DNA of 64,000 nt from Paenibacillus sp. FSL K6-3182 (GCF_037976325.1 NZ_CP150265.1:1443501-1507500), one strand, 5' to 3'; shown: positions 17,163-25,395, numbered from the stretch's first letter. The notes: generated from the letters alone by a model not told the origin. Numbers and translations: made by a program.

Positions 17163-18192
17163 AAACATGACCTTTAGCTATTTGCTCCAGCGAATGCTGG
17201 ATCGTGTACAAGGGAATGTAGATAAGCGGGAAGGCAGCATTATTTATGATGCGCTGGCACCGGCGGCTGCAGAGCTTTCTGAGCTTTATGCTCAGCTGGA
17301 CGTCAATATTGATTTAGCTTTTGCAGATACATCGAGCGGGGAATATTTGTCTAGGCGTACAGCTGATTTTGGCGTCAATAGGCAAGCAGCTACGAGAGCG
17401 AAGCGGCTCGGTAAATTTTATGGCTCCAGCGGAGCGGCAATGGACGTGCCGATTGGAAGCCGTTTTTCGGCTGATTCGGTTAATTACATTGTAAGAGAGA
17501 GATTGGAAGCCGGCTCTTTTGTTCTTGAAAGTGAAACAGAGGGAGCAGCTGGCAATCAGCAGTTTGGCGATATGCTGCCTATCGATTATATTAGCTCGCT
17601 TGCTCGTGCAGAGCTAGTCGATGTGCTGGTGCCAGGTGAGGACGAGGAGTCGGATACACAGCTGCGCAGCCGTTTTTTTGCCGAGGTTCAAAATCCAGGG
17701 ACGAGCGGCAATGTATCAGATTATATGAGATGGGCGTTGTCGGTTCCCGGTGTTGGTGGAGCAAGAGTGATGCCCTTATGGGATGGTCCGGGGACCGTGA
17801 AGGTTGTTATCGTCAATTCGGATAAGCAGCCAGCGAGCGAGGTGCTGCAGCATGCGGTGCTTGATTTTATCAATGAGAACAGGCCAATCGGTGCAGAGGT
17901 TTCAATCGTTTCGGCTTCGAGTGTGCCTATTCGCATCAAGGCTAAGGTTACACTTGCAGCAGGATATACGATTCAGCTTGTGAGCGCGGCTTTTGCTAAA
18001 GCAGTCACTGCTTATTTAGATGAAACGGCGTTCCGCATTAATTATGTGAGTATCGCTAAGCTCGGCACTTTGCTCTTAGCAGTACCCGGGGTCTTAGACT
18101 ACGATCGACTTTTACTGAATGGCGGAAGCGATAATATCGGACTTGAGATTGACGAAGTACCTATTGCGGGGCTTGTTGAATTGGAGGTGTAG
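17155..18192 (+). CDS. xkdT: Baseplate J-like protein (XkdT-like)
   Basis: The 345-residue protein is a Baseplate_J family member, with QRMLDRVQGNVDKREGSII near the start, YLSRRTADFGVNRQAATRAKR-type text in the middle (in parts) and the conserved NPGTSGNVSDYMRWALSVPGV region. It forms the wedges that carry the fibres and changes shape on contact with the target. The start overlaps XkdS by 8 bases; RBS GGAGGTAAGCC lies inside XkdS. Confidence 0.9.
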   Translation: MYENMTFSYLLQRMLDRVQGNVDKREGSIIYDALAPAAAELSELYAQLDVNIDLAFADTSSGEYLSRRTADFGVNRQAATRAKRLGKFYGSSGAAMDVPIGSRFSADSVNYIVRERLEAGSFVLESETEGAAGNQQFGDMLPIDYISSLARAELVDVLVPGEDEESDTQLRSRFFAEVQNPGTSGNVSDYMRWALSVPGVGGARVMPLWDGPGTVKVVIVNSDKQPASEVLQHAVLDFINENRPIGAEVSIVSASSVPIRIKAKVTLAAGYTIQLVSAAFAKAVTAYLDETAFRINYVSIAKLGTLLLAVPGVLDYDRLLLNGGSDNIGLEIDEVPIAGLVELEV

Positions 18193-18195
18193 CCT

Positions 18196-18609
18196 ATGCG
18201 ATATCCTGCGGAGGTAGATCAATTTACGGTGAAGCTGAACAAAAAGGAAGGCAGCGAGCTGTACGTTATAGAAGAGCAGCTTGCCGTTCTTGGAGGGGTA
18301 TTTGAGGGAGACCTTGCACATGATGACATACGCAAGGACAGCATTCAGGTCTATACAGGACCCGGCTTATCGGGTGAGAAGATACAAAATTATTTTCTGA
18401 CTGTACCGGCTGAGACGCCTTGGAGGCTCCGAATTAAGCTTTTTGCGCAAGCTGAAGCTGTTTTTGTTACCTACGAAACACCAGGCGATCGGGTGGAAGC
18501 AGCAGATATTAATGATTTGCAGGTGAGTATTTCTGCAACGCAATTAGAAGTGGAAAGATACAAGAAAAGCGGAAGTATCGATGGCGGATCATTTTTGAGG
18601 AGGAATTAA
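18196..18609 (+). CDS. Uncharacterised tail protein between baseplate J and fibre genes
   Basis: The 137-residue protein (MRYPAEVDQFTVKLNKK start, GGSFLRRN end) was not assigned to a family. It is beta-rich with an acidic character, starts 4 bases after the baseplate J stop with GGAGGTG upstream, and ends exactly where the next gene begins. In PBSX the DUF2313 protein follows baseplate J, but here that gene comes two genes later, so this is an inserted or lineage-specific component. A fibre adaptor role is a guess from position. Confidence 0.75.
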   Translation: MRYPAEVDQFTVKLNKKEGSELYVIEEQLAVLGGVFEGDLAHDDIRKDSIQVYTGPGLSGEKIQNYFLTVPAETPWRLRIKLFAQAEAVFVTYETPGDRVEAADINDLQVSISATQLEVERYKKSGSIDGGSFLRRN

Positions 18610-19632
18610 ATGTCGCAGACGATTCAGATCAAGCGTGGAACAAAAGCAGAGCTAACTGCATTCGGTGCTTTATTGGCTGGCGAAATGGGATTTTGCACAG
18701 ATACGAAGGAAGTTTATGTCGGTGATGGGACAACAAATAGCATGGTAGGACGCGCGTTATCCGGCACAGAAGCAGCTAGACCAGCTGCAGCAGCCATGGG
18801 TAGGTTGTATTACGTGAGCAGCGGTACAAACAATGGATATTTGTATGCTGATGACGGTACCGCATGGAGAAGAATCAATGCGCAGAAGCTTACCGATTTG
18901 ACAGGTACGCTGGATGACATTTCAGAAGGTGCCACCTATGCAAAGGTGCTAAAAGCTAACGTTACCAGCGGCAATGTAAACAAGGTGTCCGACGGTGTGA
19001 ACGTGAAAACAGCAGCTGAGATTAAGACGCACCTGGACGATCCAACCAAGCACAGGCTTATTAATGATGCGGGTTTAGCGATCACCGATTTGTGGTCAGC
19101 GCAAAAGATTAGAAATGAAATTGAGCTGGCGAAGCATAACATCGAGCCGCAAGCTTCGGTTAAGGATAAGGACTTAGTGACCCCGCCAGCTTCGCCTGTC
19201 TTATCGGATCGTTACTTGATTCCTGCAGGCGCAACGGGCGTGTGGGCTTCACAAGTCAACAAAATTGCCGAGTGGAACGGTATAGCTTGGGATTTATACA
19301 CGCCGCAAGTAGGATGGACATGCTACATCGATGATGAGCAGAAGATTTTTAGCTGGAACGGTACCGCATGGGTACGAACTGGCGGTGCGCTTCAGACGAT
19401 TACAGCTGGCAGCGGTCTTACTGGCGGAGGGCAGGCCGATACTGTCACCCTTAGCGTTGGAGCGGGGAACGGGATTGCGGTTGCAGGTGCAGCAGTTAGC
19501 GCAAAAGCTGGCAAAGGTGTGCTCGTTAATGCGACAGGCATAGAAGCGAATATTGATGCAGACAGCATCGTTTATGATGCTGCGAATGGCAATCGCTTAA
19601 GGGTTGCCGTTATTGATGGCGGTACGTTCTAA
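18610..19632 (+). CDS. Tail fibre-type protein with Mtd-like N-terminus and DUF2793-like domain
   Basis: The 340-residue protein begins with the short beta module IQIKRGTKAELTAFGALLAGE, GFCTDTKEVYVGDG (major-tropism-determinant N-terminal or hyaluronidase-fibre type), which attaches receptor-binding proteins to tails. Around residues 185-260 lies a DUF2793-like unit (SDRYLIPAGATGVWASQVNK, IAEWNGIAWDLYTPQVGWTC). The C-terminus has a GSGLTGGGQADTVTLSVGAG repeat-like beta stretch. It is immediately downstream of the 137-residue protein and shares its N-terminal module with the next gene. Together they look like the distal, host-specific part of the particle. Confidence 0.8.
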   Translation: MSQTIQIKRGTKAELTAFGALLAGEMGFCTDTKEVYVGDGTTNSMVGRALSGTEAARPAAAAMGRLYYVSSGTNNGYLYADDGTAWRRINAQKLTDLTGTLDDISEGATYAKVLKANVTSGNVNKVSDGVNVKTAAEIKTHLDDPTKHRLINDAGLAITDLWSAQKIRNEIELAKHNIEPQASVKDKDLVTPPASPVLSDRYLIPAGATGVWASQVNKIAEWNGIAWDLYTPQVGWTCYIDDEQKIFSWNGTAWVRTGGALQTITAGSGLTGGGQADTVTLSVGAGNGIAVAGAAVSAKAGKGVLVNATGIEANIDADSIVYDAANGNRLRVAVIDGGTF

Positions 19633-19644
19633 GGAGGCGAGCAG

Positions 19645-20139
19645 ATGCCAAGAAAAGTACTCATTCAATTGAGGCGAGGTTTAGAAACGAGCATTGGGCT
19701 GCTTGAAGTCGGTGAACTAGGGTACTGCACAGATACCCAGAAGCTGTACATTGGTACAGCCGGCGGGAATATTGTGCTTGCTGCAGCGCAGGCGACGGGC
19801 GACATGCTGAAAAGCATTTACGATACGAACAACAACGGAAAGATCGATAGTGCAGAAGCAGCGGACAGCGCGCCTTGGGCTGGTATTAGCGGCAAACCTG
19901 TAAGTTTCGCCCCGGCTGCGCATGCTCACGCGGCTGCAGATATTACCTCGGGTACCGTTGCCGTGGCCAGATTGCCTGCTGCGTCGGTAACTGCTGCTGG
20001 CGTTGTTCAATTAAGCAATGCGGTTAACAGCACGAGTGTTGTACAAGCGGCGACGGCCAATGCGGTGAAACTCGCTTATGATCTAGCCAGCGGAAAGCTT
20101 GGACCGGGAGTAACCTGGAATCAGCTAAAGGGGGTGTAG
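19645..20139 (+). CDS. Short fibre-type protein with Mtd-like N-terminus
   Basis: The 164-residue protein starts KVLIQLRRGLETSIGLLEVGE, GYCTDTQKLYIGTAGG, the same module as in the preceding protein, and so is a paralogue truncated of the long C-terminal part. A fibre-like repeat (SFAPAAHAHAAADITSGTV, AAGVVQLSNAVNSTSVVQAAT) follows. RBS GGAGG precedes ATG 19645. It may be an alternative or accessory fibre, or a remnant of a fibre replaced by recombination. Confidence 0.75.
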   Translation: MPRKVLIQLRRGLETSIGLLEVGELGYCTDTQKLYIGTAGGNIVLAAAQATGDMLKSIYDTNNNGKIDSAEAADSAPWAGISGKPVSFAPAAHAHAAADITSGTVAVARLPAASVTAAGVVQLSNAVNSTSVVQAATANAVKLAYDLASGKLGPGVTWNQLKGV

Positions 20140-20142
20140 GTA

Positions 20143-20760
20143 TTGTCCTATAGTCTAGCTTTATTTGGCGAACAGACGTATGGGGAAGATAGGGACGACG
20201 GGGAGGAGGCTCTCCATACGGAAATAGATCTCATGAAATATTTGCCTCCCTATTATTATGAAATCGTAGAAATGCTAGCTATTCAATCAAAGCTTGGCGG
20301 CGAACTAGGGGAGCAGGCTGAGGCGATTGAAACGTCATTTGATCAATATTTTGTACATTCGGCTACATGGGGACTGACGCGCTGGGAAAATGTGCTTGGA
20401 CTGAAAAGCGACTCCTCTTTACCGGATGCTCGACGACGCGAGAGTATTTTTGCCAAGCTGCGCGGAGCTGGTACGACGACTAAAGTTAAAATTATCCAAA
20501 CAGCTATCGCTTTCTCTGGCGGTGAGGTAAATGTAGTTGAATATCCGGCAGAGAGCCGTTTCGAGGTCGTATTTGTCGGGACGAAGGGGATTCCGCCCAA
20601 TATGGCTGGCTTTATCCAAATGCTAGAGGATATTAAGCCCGCTCATTTAGCTTTTTCTTTGAAATACACCTATACAGTGTGGAATCAGATAGGAACGATG
20701 ACATGGAATCAAGCGCGAATCAAGACATGGAGTGAATTAAGAGTTTACGAGGGAGTGTGA
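20143..20760 (+). CDS. xkdU: DUF2313/YmfQ-like baseplate protein (XkdU-like)
   Basis: The 205-residue protein has the DUF2313 pattern: LMKYLPPYYYEIVEMLAIQ, ETSFDQYFVHSATWGLTRWE, then the SLPDARRRESIFAKLRGAGT block, ending in a Trp-rich C-terminus. It links the fibre to the baseplate in Mu-like and PBSX-like phages. The start is TTG at 20143, supported by AAAGGGGGTG at 20128-20137. Its usual place is directly after baseplate J; here three genes separate them. Confidence 0.88.
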   Translation: MSYSLALFGEQTYGEDRDDGEEALHTEIDLMKYLPPYYYEIVEMLAIQSKLGGELGEQAEAIETSFDQYFVHSATWGLTRWENVLGLKSDSSLPDARRRESIFAKLRGAGTTTKVKIIQTAIAFSGGEVNVVEYPAESRFEVVFVGTKGIPPNMAGFIQMLEDIKPAHLAFSLKYTYTVWNQIGTMTWNQARIKTWSELRVYEGV

Positions 20761-20764
20761 AAAT

Positions 20765-22378
20765 ATGCAAACGACAGGGAATTTAGGATTAAAAAAACCG
20801 GAAGGAACAGATGTTGTCGATATTGCGGATTTGAATGGGAATGCGGATATATTGGATACTGCGGTTAGCAATAAGGTAGATAAAGTGGCTGGGAAGCAGC
20901 TATCTACAGAGGACTATACGACAGCGGAGAAAACGAAGCTGGCAGGCATTGCTGCTGGGGCCAATGCATATGTGCATCCGGCTACTCATCCTGCATCCGT
21001 TATTACTCAGGATGCAAGCAACAGATTTGTAACAGATGCTGAGAAAACGGCTTGGAACGCTAAGGCGAGCACGGCTGTAGCCACCACTTCCGCAGCTGGT
21101 CTTCAGTCTGCGGCTGATAAGGTGAAGCTGGATGGGATTGCGGCGGGGGCGAATAATTACACTCATCCAGTTAATCATCCACCGTCTGTTATTACTCAAG
21201 ATGCAAGTAATCGTTTTGTTACAGATGCGGAGAAAGCTGCTTGGAATGCAAAAGCTGGAACAGCTTCCCCATCTTTTACTGGTACACCGTTAACAACAAC
21301 CCCACCTGATGAAGCTGCTACAAAACAGATCGCAACTGCAGAGTTTGTATACAATATGGCTCGATTCTCATCAGCGCCAGCAGTAAACTCCAATCCTAAC
21401 TTGCTTCTGAAAAATGGGAAGTATGACCTTAGTAGTAATCATGCAAATATGCCATCTGGATGTAGTGGTCGTGTTTATATTGAAGTAACCGGTTATTTTG
21501 ACGGGACGTACACCGCGCAAACGGCATATGACTTTAACAATAATAAGATTTGGACAAGACGTCAGACTGCGAGCACATGGTCGGCGTGGACACTGATAAG
21601 TAATGAAACAATGACACTCCAGTCCGGTAGTAATCTTAACAATGTAAACACCAACGGGTCGTACTTTATTAACAAGCCAACGTCGGGACCTGTACCGGGT
21701 GTAGAAGATTATTTCGTGACGGTGACTACATTAGACGTCAATTGGACTATGCAGACAGCTTATGATTTTAAATCCAATCGTATTTGGACCAGAAGGAAAG
21801 TAATAACTGCATGGGGAGCGTGGACACTGGTAAGTAACGAAACAATAATAAACGTTTATGATGCTAATCTTATGTTGGATAACGGAAATTATTACACCTA
21901 TACGAATGTCAACATGCCTACAACTCATCTTGGTTGGACAGTGAATGTTGTTAATGTAGGCGATGCAGGACATATAAGACAAACTGCGTATGCACTTGGT
22001 AGCACAATCACGTATACAAGAATTAAAACTCCCTCAGGATGGGGCTCTTGGACTGAATTACTCACTTTCGATAGCAAACCTTATGTTGCTGGTTCCTATA
22101 CAGGGGATGGTACGGTAACAAGAGATATTTTACTACCTTTTACACCAACTGCAGTTTTGATAATACCTAATAACTCAACACTTTTTTCAGCGTTGGGAAC
22201 TTCATCAGCATCTGGTGGGCTGGCTGTGACTGGTTCAATTGTTAGCTCAGGTAATGCAAATGAAATTGTAATTGGGGCAATGAAGTTTATCATAACCCAT
22301 GATAGGTCACTCGCTGCTTACTCATCAAGTGGCACAAATACGACTGGGAAAATTTATAATTATATAGCTTTCAAATAA
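20765..22378 (+). CDS. Tail fibre with collar repeats and pyocin-knob-like modules
   Basis: The 537-residue protein starts LGLKKPEGTDVVDIADLNGN (fibre N-terminal type) and then has two 60-odd-residue repeats ending VITQDASNRFVTDAEK with KVKLDGIAAGANNY or KTKLAGIAAGANAY, and a fibre collar TPLTTTPPDEAATKQIATAEF. From about residue 215 three pyocin-knob-like modules follow, each with AYDF or AYAL and a W-RR/W-W pattern (IWTRRQTASTWSAWTLISNE and similar). The last 100 residues differ and may be the receptor-binding tip. The knob part is clearly more AT-rich than the N-terminal part. RBS-like AGGGAGTG precedes ATG 20765. Confidence 0.85.
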   Translation: MQTTGNLGLKKPEGTDVVDIADLNGNADILDTAVSNKVDKVAGKQLSTEDYTTAEKTKLAGIAAGANAYVHPATHPASVITQDASNRFVTDAEKTAWNAKASTAVATTSAAGLQSAADKVKLDGIAAGANNYTHPVNHPPSVITQDASNRFVTDAEKAAWNAKAGTASPSFTGTPLTTTPPDEAATKQIATAEFVYNMARFSSAPAVNSNPNLLLKNGKYDLSSNHANMPSGCSGRVYIEVTGYFDGTYTAQTAYDFNNNKIWTRRQTASTWSAWTLISNETMTLQSGSNLNNVNTNGSYFINKPTSGPVPGVEDYFVTVTTLDVNWTMQTAYDFKSNRIWTRRKVITAWGAWTLVSNETIINVYDANLMLDNGNYYTYTNVNMPTTHLGWTVNVVNVGDAGHIRQTAYALGSTITYTRIKTPSGWGSWTELLTFDSKPYVAGSYTGDGTVTRDILLPFTPTAVLIIPNNSTLFSALGTSSASGGLAVTGSIVSSGNANEIVIGAMKFIITHDRSLAAYSSSGTNTTGKIYNYIAFK

Positions 22379-22390
22379 GGAGGGTTCTAA

Positions 22391-22735
22391 ATGATATTAC
22401 ATGTAAACGGTAGCTATGAAACAGGCGATTGGCTAACAAGGGAAACGTATCCCAATTCTCATTTTATTGACGAGAATACGAGTGAGGGCGCTGTACTTGC
22501 TGCAAAGATTTTAAAACTTTTCCCATACTTCACGCTTGATATTATTGAAGGAAGACTTGTTAACGTTACACAGCGCGATAAAACTAAAGAGGAAATTGAC
22601 GCAGAAAACGCGCCAGCGCCGAAGACAGCTGAGCAGCTACGAATAGAGGAATTAGAAGGTCAAAACGCTAGTCTTCTAACTAGACTTGGCGATGTGGAGA
22701 TTGCCTTAATAGAATTATTCGGAGGTGGAGTTTAG
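22391..22735 (+). CDS. Fibre-associated protein, possible fibre assembly chaperone
   Basis: The 114-residue protein follows the fibre gene by 12 bases, with AAGGAGG upstream. Its first half has a MILHVNGSYETGDWLTRE start and a compact alpha/beta pattern; the last third has a charged coiled coil. Small proteins at this position are often fibre assembly chaperones (PBSX XkdW region), but sequence similarity was not clear to me. It overlaps the next small gene by TAGTG. Confidence 0.6.
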   Translation: MILHVNGSYETGDWLTRETYPNSHFIDENTSEGAVLAAKILKLFPYFTLDIIEGRLVNVTQRDKTKEEIDAENAPAPKTAEQLRIEELEGQNASLLTRLGDVEIALIELFGGGV

Positions 22736-22899
22736 TGCCTAAGTATAAAGTGCGAATTTACGCAAACGTTACAAATACTAAATATAATGCAGGTGAAGGT
22801 ACTCCAGCAGAAATTATCGAGACGTACAACTTATCCGAGTCTGATGCATCTGAAGTTCTAAAAACTTTCTATGTCATTAGACCAGAGCTAATAGTATAA
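22735..22899 (+). CDS. Small unannotated protein overlapping the fibre-associated gene
   Basis: A GTG at 22735 overlaps the preceding stop (TAGTG) and opens a 54-residue frame: VPKYKVRIYANVTNTKYNAGE at the start and FYVIRPELIV at the end, stopping at TAA 22897-22899. GGAGGTGG at 22721-22728 gives a good RBS with 9-base spacing. It is shorter than common ORF cut-offs. The beta-rich start resembles small tail accessory proteins of the PBSX type, but no family is claimed. Confidence 0.6.
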   Translation: MPKYKVRIYANVTNTKYNAGEGTPAEIIETYNLSESDASEVLKTFYVIRPELIV

Positions 22900-23271
22900 A
22901 TTAAACAGAATTTGATTATTGTAAAGTAGATTTAAAACATTCTGCTGAATGTAACAGTAAGTCAATTAAAACACCATAATTGATATATCGACTAGATTAT
23001 TCTGAAACCTCCCCTTGTGGGAGTTGAGTCAAAAACCTGTTAGGTCGAAAAGTTAAAGATAATGTGGAGATACATGCTCAGGATGTAATCGGAATGTTAT
23101 TTCTGATTGCGTCCTATTTTGCGTTTAAAAGATGACGTTTTCTCTGCAATATTGAAGATAAAGTTGATTTGTACAATTATTCTGCAACATGTAGTAAAAA
23201 GTATTTATCACTGTAACATTATTAATCAAAATAATATAGAAATATCATTCTCAACCAGAAAGGAGCTTCCC
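22900..23271. other. Non-coding stretch before the lysis genes
   Basis: This AT-rich 372-base region shows no convincing gene; the frame that begins at 23107 only runs into the holin. A short hairpin CTCCC/GGGAG lies near 23009-23023 without a T-tract. It may hold a separate promoter for holin and amidase, but none was located with confidence. Confidence 0.4.
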
Positions 23272-23817
23272 ATGTACAAACAAATCCTATCCCAATATCT
23301 ATCAGAAGGAAAGCTCACCGCAGCCGCGGTGGGCGCTTTTTTTGCCCCTGTGATTGATTCTATCTATGGAGGAGGTCGATTAATTCCAATTGCGCTTCTA
23401 ATAGCAGTTATCGTGCTAGATTGGATAACAGGCATTGCCGCTTCACATAAAGACAAGACATACTCCTCCGAGTATGGGATGTTTGGGGTACTTCGTACCC
23501 TTTTTCTTTTGGCATTACCCGTCCTAGCCAAGCTGCTGGACTCTATGCTCAGTATGCCGGGGCTGTTCTTTTACGCCATTACGCTAGGCATCATTTATCA
23601 CACATGGCAGTCTTTGACTGCCAACGCCTACAGAGCGGGCTGGGAGAAGTGGATTCCTAAATCGGTCATCGAGCATATTGATAGTGAGCTGAAAGCGAAG
23701 GTAGAGCGAGCGACAAAGCGAGGCAGCAGCCCAGATACTATTAACAATTCTGATCATACTGATCTATCTACCGATAACGAATCTACTACGAATAAAAGGA
23801 AGTCCAACAATGGCTAA
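23272..23817 (+). CDS. Phage holin (Phage_holin_4/TcdE-like family)
   Basis: ATG 23272 with AAAGGAGCT upstream gives 181 residues; an in-frame start at 23107 would add 55 atypical residues and lacks an RBS. Three hydrophobic segments (about residues 15-30, 36-54, 77-115) and the conserved charged loops IVLDWITGIAASHKDKTYSS (in parts) mark the holin family. The C-terminal tail of about 45 residues is polar and Ser/Asn-rich. The protein would form membrane holes that release the amidase and particles. It overlaps the amidase gene by 8 bases. Confidence 0.88.
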   Translation: MYKQILSQYLSEGKLTAAAVGAFFAPVIDSIYGGGRLIPIALLIAVIVLDWITGIAASHKDKTYSSEYGMFGVLRTLFLLALPVLAKLLDSMLSMPGLFFYAITLGIIYHTWQSLTANAYRAGWEKWIPKSVIEHIDSELKAKVERATKRGSSPDTINNSDHTDLSTDNESTTNKRKSNNG

Positions 23818-24496
23818 TTATACAATCAACCACATCCCCCCATCCACCCCCAACAATCGCCGCCCCGGCCATTTGCTTTTGCCGCAATCTATCACAATTC
23901 ACAACACTGGCAACCCTACCAGCTCAGCGAGAAATGAAAGAGCGTGGCTTACGAACCCGACCAATACCCGAACCGCATCCTATCATCTTGTTGTGGACGA
24001 GCATGAGGTCATTGAGTGTTTGCCGCTGAATGAGAATGCGTGGCACGCGGGTGACGGAAGCGGCGCTGCAAGCGGGAATCGAACATCGATAAGCATTGAG
24101 ATTTGTGAGAGTGGAGACTATGAAAAAACACTTTCCAATACTTGCGAATTAGTAGCAAAGCTACTGAAGCAGTACGGCTGGGGAGTGGAGCGACTTCGTC
24201 GCCATTACGATTGGAGCGGGAAGATTTGCCCAAGATTGATGTACGATAATGGCAAGTGGACAGGATGGGACCATTTCAAACAGAAGGTACTGGAGAAAAT
24301 GAAACGGCCAACCGACAATCGAAAATCAGATCTTAATCTATCAGAAGCAGAACAAAGGCTTTTAATTAACACCCTCGGACAATTTACGGATCAAAAGCTT
24401 CTACAAGACACCAAATGGAGGGAGAAAGCGGAGCAAGGTACGTTAACGCTCTCGGAGCTGGCATGGCTGAATACAATGATCCTATCGCGAAAATAA
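23810..24496 (+). CDS. N-acetylmuramoyl-L-alanine amidase (Amidase_2), endolysin
   Basis: The 228-residue protein has an Amidase_2 domain over residues about 20-160: zinc ligands in SITIHNTGNPT and LRRHYDWSGKICPRLMY (His and Cys), and the YHLVVDEHEV ... NAWHAGDGSG motifs. It cuts the amide bond between MurNAc and the stem peptide and would lyse the producer cell. The C-terminal 70 residues are probably helical and may bind the wall or be a linker; no known wall-binding repeat was recognised. The ATG overlaps the holin stop region. Confidence 0.92.
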   Translation: MANYTINHIPPSTPNNRRPGHLLLPQSITIHNTGNPTSSARNERAWLTNPTNTRTASYHLVVDEHEVIECLPLNENAWHAGDGSGAASGNRTSISIEICESGDYEKTLSNTCELVAKLLKQYGWGVERLRRHYDWSGKICPRLMYDNGKWTGWDHFKQKVLEKMKRPTDNRKSDLNLSEAEQRLLINTLGQFTDQKLLQDTKWREKAEQGTLTLSELAWLNTMILSRK

Positions 24497-24499
24497 ATG

Positions 24500-24530
24500 A
24501 ACCCCGCCGACCTCTAAGGTCTGCGGGGTT
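24500..24530. terminator. Bidirectional terminator at the end of the phage-tail island
   Basis: AACCCCGC (24500-24507) pairs with GCGGGGTT (24523-24530), with GACC/GGTC inside. It lies between the convergent amidase and PH-domain genes and could serve both. Confidence 0.8.
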
Positions 24531-24536
24531 TATCAT

Positions 24537-24914
24537 TTATTTTAAGACATATTCAGCTAAAACCTTCTGGAGATCGTAGATGTTCAGGTTTTTGTTGAAT
24601 GTTTTTTGGATGGGCGTGACGCTGCCTGATATCCAAATCTTCAGCTCGGCATCCAGATCATAGTTTCCGGCTGTTTCGATGCTGAAATGAGTAATGCTTT
24701 TGTAAGGATAAGAATGGAAATCGATTTTTTTGCCGGTTATTCCTTGTTTATCAATGATGATGAGGCGTTTGTTCGTAAAAATGAACATGTCGCGAATCAG
24801 CTTGTACGCTCTTTCTACATTCTCCGATCTACTGAGCAAGTTGCCAAATTCTCTTTGCGCCTCATCAGGATTTACTTCAGAGGCGTTCCCCATTAATGCG
24901 TCCAAAAAGCCCAT
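24537..24914 (-). CDS. PH domain-containing protein (bPH_1 family)
   Basis: The 125-residue protein has the bacterial PH fold: YKLIRDMFIFTNKRLIIIDK followed by GKKIDFHSYPYKSITHFSIE and a C-terminal helix (NLNIYDLQKVLAEYVL). Family members are small cytoplasmic or membrane-associated proteins of unknown role. It has no operon partner, converges on the tail island and shares its terminator. Confidence 0.85.
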   Translation of the reverse strand: MGFLDALMGNASEVNPDEAQREFGNLLSRSENVERAYKLIRDMFIFTNKRLIIIDKQGITGKKIDFHSYPYKSITHFSIETAGNYDLDAELKIWISGSVTPIQKTFNKNLNIYDLQKVLAEYVLK

Positions 24915-25055
24915 TTTAACACCATCCCTCTAATTCCATATGTACCTAAAAAAAAGGTTCCTTCGTTTACTTTATGCGCAGACAAGCAATAATAGATGGC
25001 TTTTTTAGGCATCTGCTGATTTCCTTCAAAAGCCCATACACTTTTGCCCCAGAAT

Positions 25056-25064
25056 CATAGGATA
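25056..25064 (+). promoter_or_regulatory. Sigma-K-like -10 box of the first YjcZ-type gene
   Basis: CATAGGATA matches the sigma-K -10 consensus CATAnnnTA exactly. The same box with the same context, AATCATAGGATACTGT, precedes the second YjcZ-type gene at 39443-39451. Confidence 0.65.
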
Positions 25065-25095
25065 CTGTGTAAGTTAACAAAAAGGAGATGAACAA

Positions 25096-25257
25096 ATGAG
25101 CTATGGAGTAGCAGGTGCTAATGTAGGTCCTGGAAACTGCGCACCTTACCCAGTTGCAGGAGTAGGCGTAGGCTGCGGCGGTGGCGGATTCTCAAGTATT
25201 GGATTTATTCTTGTCCTTTTTATCCTTCTTGTCATCATTTCTCGTTCTTGGCTGTAA
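25096..25257 (+). CDS. YjcZ-family sporulation-type small membrane protein (copy 1)
   Basis: The 53-residue protein has a Gly/Cys/Ala-rich N-terminal half (MSYGVAGANVGPGNCAPYP) and a C-terminal hydrophobic helix GFILVLFILLVIISRSWL, which is the YjcZ pattern. Such proteins are made in the mother cell of sporulating Bacillaceae. AAAGGAG precedes ATG 25096. A sigma-K-like promoter lies upstream and a terminator downstream. A paralogue with near-identical ends is at 39481-39648. Confidence 0.85.
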   Translation: MSYGVAGANVGPGNCAPYPVAGVGVGCGGGGFSSIGFILVLFILLVIISRSWL

Positions 25258-25322
25258 GCAATAATGAAGCCAAAGCGTAAACGCAAGGCTTTCCAAACGC
25301 TTTCTAACTAAATGAAAGTATA

Positions 25323-25359
25323 ATAACATCCCCATAGGCCTGAGCCATGGGGATGTTAT
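25323..25359. terminator. Bidirectional terminator between YjcZ copy 1 and the phosphatase-dockerin gene
   Basis: ATAACATCCCCAT (25323-25335) pairs perfectly with ATGGGGATGTTAT (25347-25359), 13 bp, around an AGGCCTGAGCC loop. It lies between convergent genes. Confidence 0.88.
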
Positions 25360-25395
25360 AGTTTATCATATGGGACAAGTTGCTAATGATACTTA

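Noticed and set aside
18610..22378. Diversity-generating retroelement acting on the Mtd-like fibres
   Set aside because: Only the N-terminal attachment module resembles Mtd; no reverse transcriptase gene, template repeat or C-type lectin domain is visible.
23107..23271. 55-residue N-terminal extension of the holin
   Set aside because: It is AT-rich, unlike holin N-termini, and has no RBS; ATG 23272 has AAAGGAG upstream.
8061..24496. Complete or defective prophage
   Set aside because: No integrase, portal, terminase, capsid, replication genes or att-like direct repeats were seen, and all tail genes are intact, so a tailocin fits better.
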